From positions 117,735-181,734 of the forward strand of contig NZ_RJJD01000023.1 in the NCBI RefSeq assembly GCF_003721515.1: DNA of 64,000 bases, given 5' to 3'. The translations under genes and the position numbers were made by a program. How positions within the stretch are numbered: position 1 is the stretch's first letter; each line of letters starts with the position of its first letter. The notes beneath the pieces are model-generated. The model saw only the letters and a list, made by a program, of their open reading frames with translations, did no database searches and was not told the origin of the DNA. Source of the stretch: Rufibacter latericius (GTDB lineage Bacteria > Bacteroidota > Bacteroidia > Cytophagales > Hymenobacteraceae). Positions 63,782-64,000 of this stretch are shown here, one piece after another.

Positions 63782-64000
63782 TTAGTGATGGTCAAAGTCA
63801 ACGTCTCGGTAACGGGCCCGTAGATCGGCTAAGCCTTTTTTGCCGTAGGCCAGGCGGGTGATGACCACGTACAGCACCGGCACAATGAAGATAGCCAGGA
63901 ACGTGGCCGCCAACATACCGCCTACCACTACCCAGCCAATGGTCTGGCGGGAAACCGCCCCAGCCCCGGAGGCCAGCACCAGCGGTAATACTCCCAAGAT
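63782..64000 (-). CDS. RND efflux permease, C-terminal fragment (cut by window edge)
   Basis: The last 72 codons of an AcrB-type pump, reading ILGVLPLVLASGAGAVSRQTIGWVVVGGMLAATFLAIFIVPVLYVVI in the final two helices, followed by a short basic/acidic tail. The GVLPL...AGAxSRxxIGxxVxGGM pattern is the conserved helix 11/12 of HAE1 pumps. The gene begins beyond base 64000. It is a second, different RND system from the one at 36062. Confidence 0.9.
   Translation of the reverse strand: MLGVLPLVLASGAGAVSRQTIGWVVVGGMLAATFLAIFIVPVLYVVITRLAYGKKGLADLRARYRDVDFDHH

Overview
The window reads as chromosome of a Bacteroidota bacterium, most likely a Hymenobacteraceae relative (Rufibacter/Nibribacter/Pontibacter type). 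The evidence is protein-level: a GH92 mannosidase, DUF5686 and DUF6600 proteins, a NIPSNAP protein, LytS/LytTR signalling, a GbsR-controlled RND pump, a sphingolipid locus, roughly balanced base composition, and few visible Shine-Dalgarno sequences. The genus is inference. I saw no rRNA, tRNA, CRISPR array, phage or transposase gene.

Layout. 1-13 kb: threonine aldolase (cut by the left edge), an orphan membrane protein, ArsC and an MFS exporter, small stress proteins (STAS-like, CsbD), a J-domain coiled-coil protein, a PepD dipeptidase, two oxidoreductases and an amino-acid permease. 13-23.5 kb: GH92 mannosidase, OmpA-like protein, PRC-barrel/DUF2382 protein, dienelactone hydrolase, a triple-PAS histidine kinase, an aldo/keto reductase and a NIPSNAP protein. 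23.6-35.8 kb: one long minus-strand block for sphingolipid and inositol-lipid synthesis. It runs from serine palmitoyltransferase, a ceramide-synthase-type acyltransferase and a CerR-type reductase, through inositol-3-phosphate synthase, a PgpA-like phosphatase, GtrA, DUF5686, a CDP-alcohol phosphotransferase and DUF4833, to a fatty-acid hydroxylase and a PAP2/IPC-synthase-like protein. A MarR regulator sits upstream, and three matching palindromes lie before marR and before the operon. An acyl carrier protein with Thr in place of the usual Ser is nearby. 36-42.3 kb: an RND efflux operon with its GbsR/MarR regulator. 42.6-52.2 kb: an M28 peptidase, a gene-poor 1.4 kb region holding a 37-aa peptide gene, LytS/LytTR, DUF4197, a Spy-like protein, and a compact cassette of a 40-aa peptide ending in three cysteines, an ATP-grasp ligase and a luciferase-like flavin monooxygenase. 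52.4-64 kb: histidine kinase, DUF6600 protein with a polyglutamine run, alpha/beta hydrolase, glutamate synthase (gltB/gltD), a small membrane protein, and the C-terminus of a second RND pump.

Three things stand out. First, the peptide/ATP-grasp/flavin-monooxygenase cassette looks like an unassigned RiPP-type system. Its peptide has a paralogue 7 kb away with a conserved leader; 24 of 32 aligned residues are identical, and 16 of those 24 use different synonymous codons, so both are very probably translated and selected. Second, the lipid block links ceramide synthesis, inositol phosphate synthesis and headgroup transfer under what looks like one MarR regulon. Third, about 29 copies of a fixed-length 35-36 bp palindromic repeat (half-site GTTTTAGGCCTGTTTTC) are scattered through the intergenic spaces, with compensatory changes between arms.
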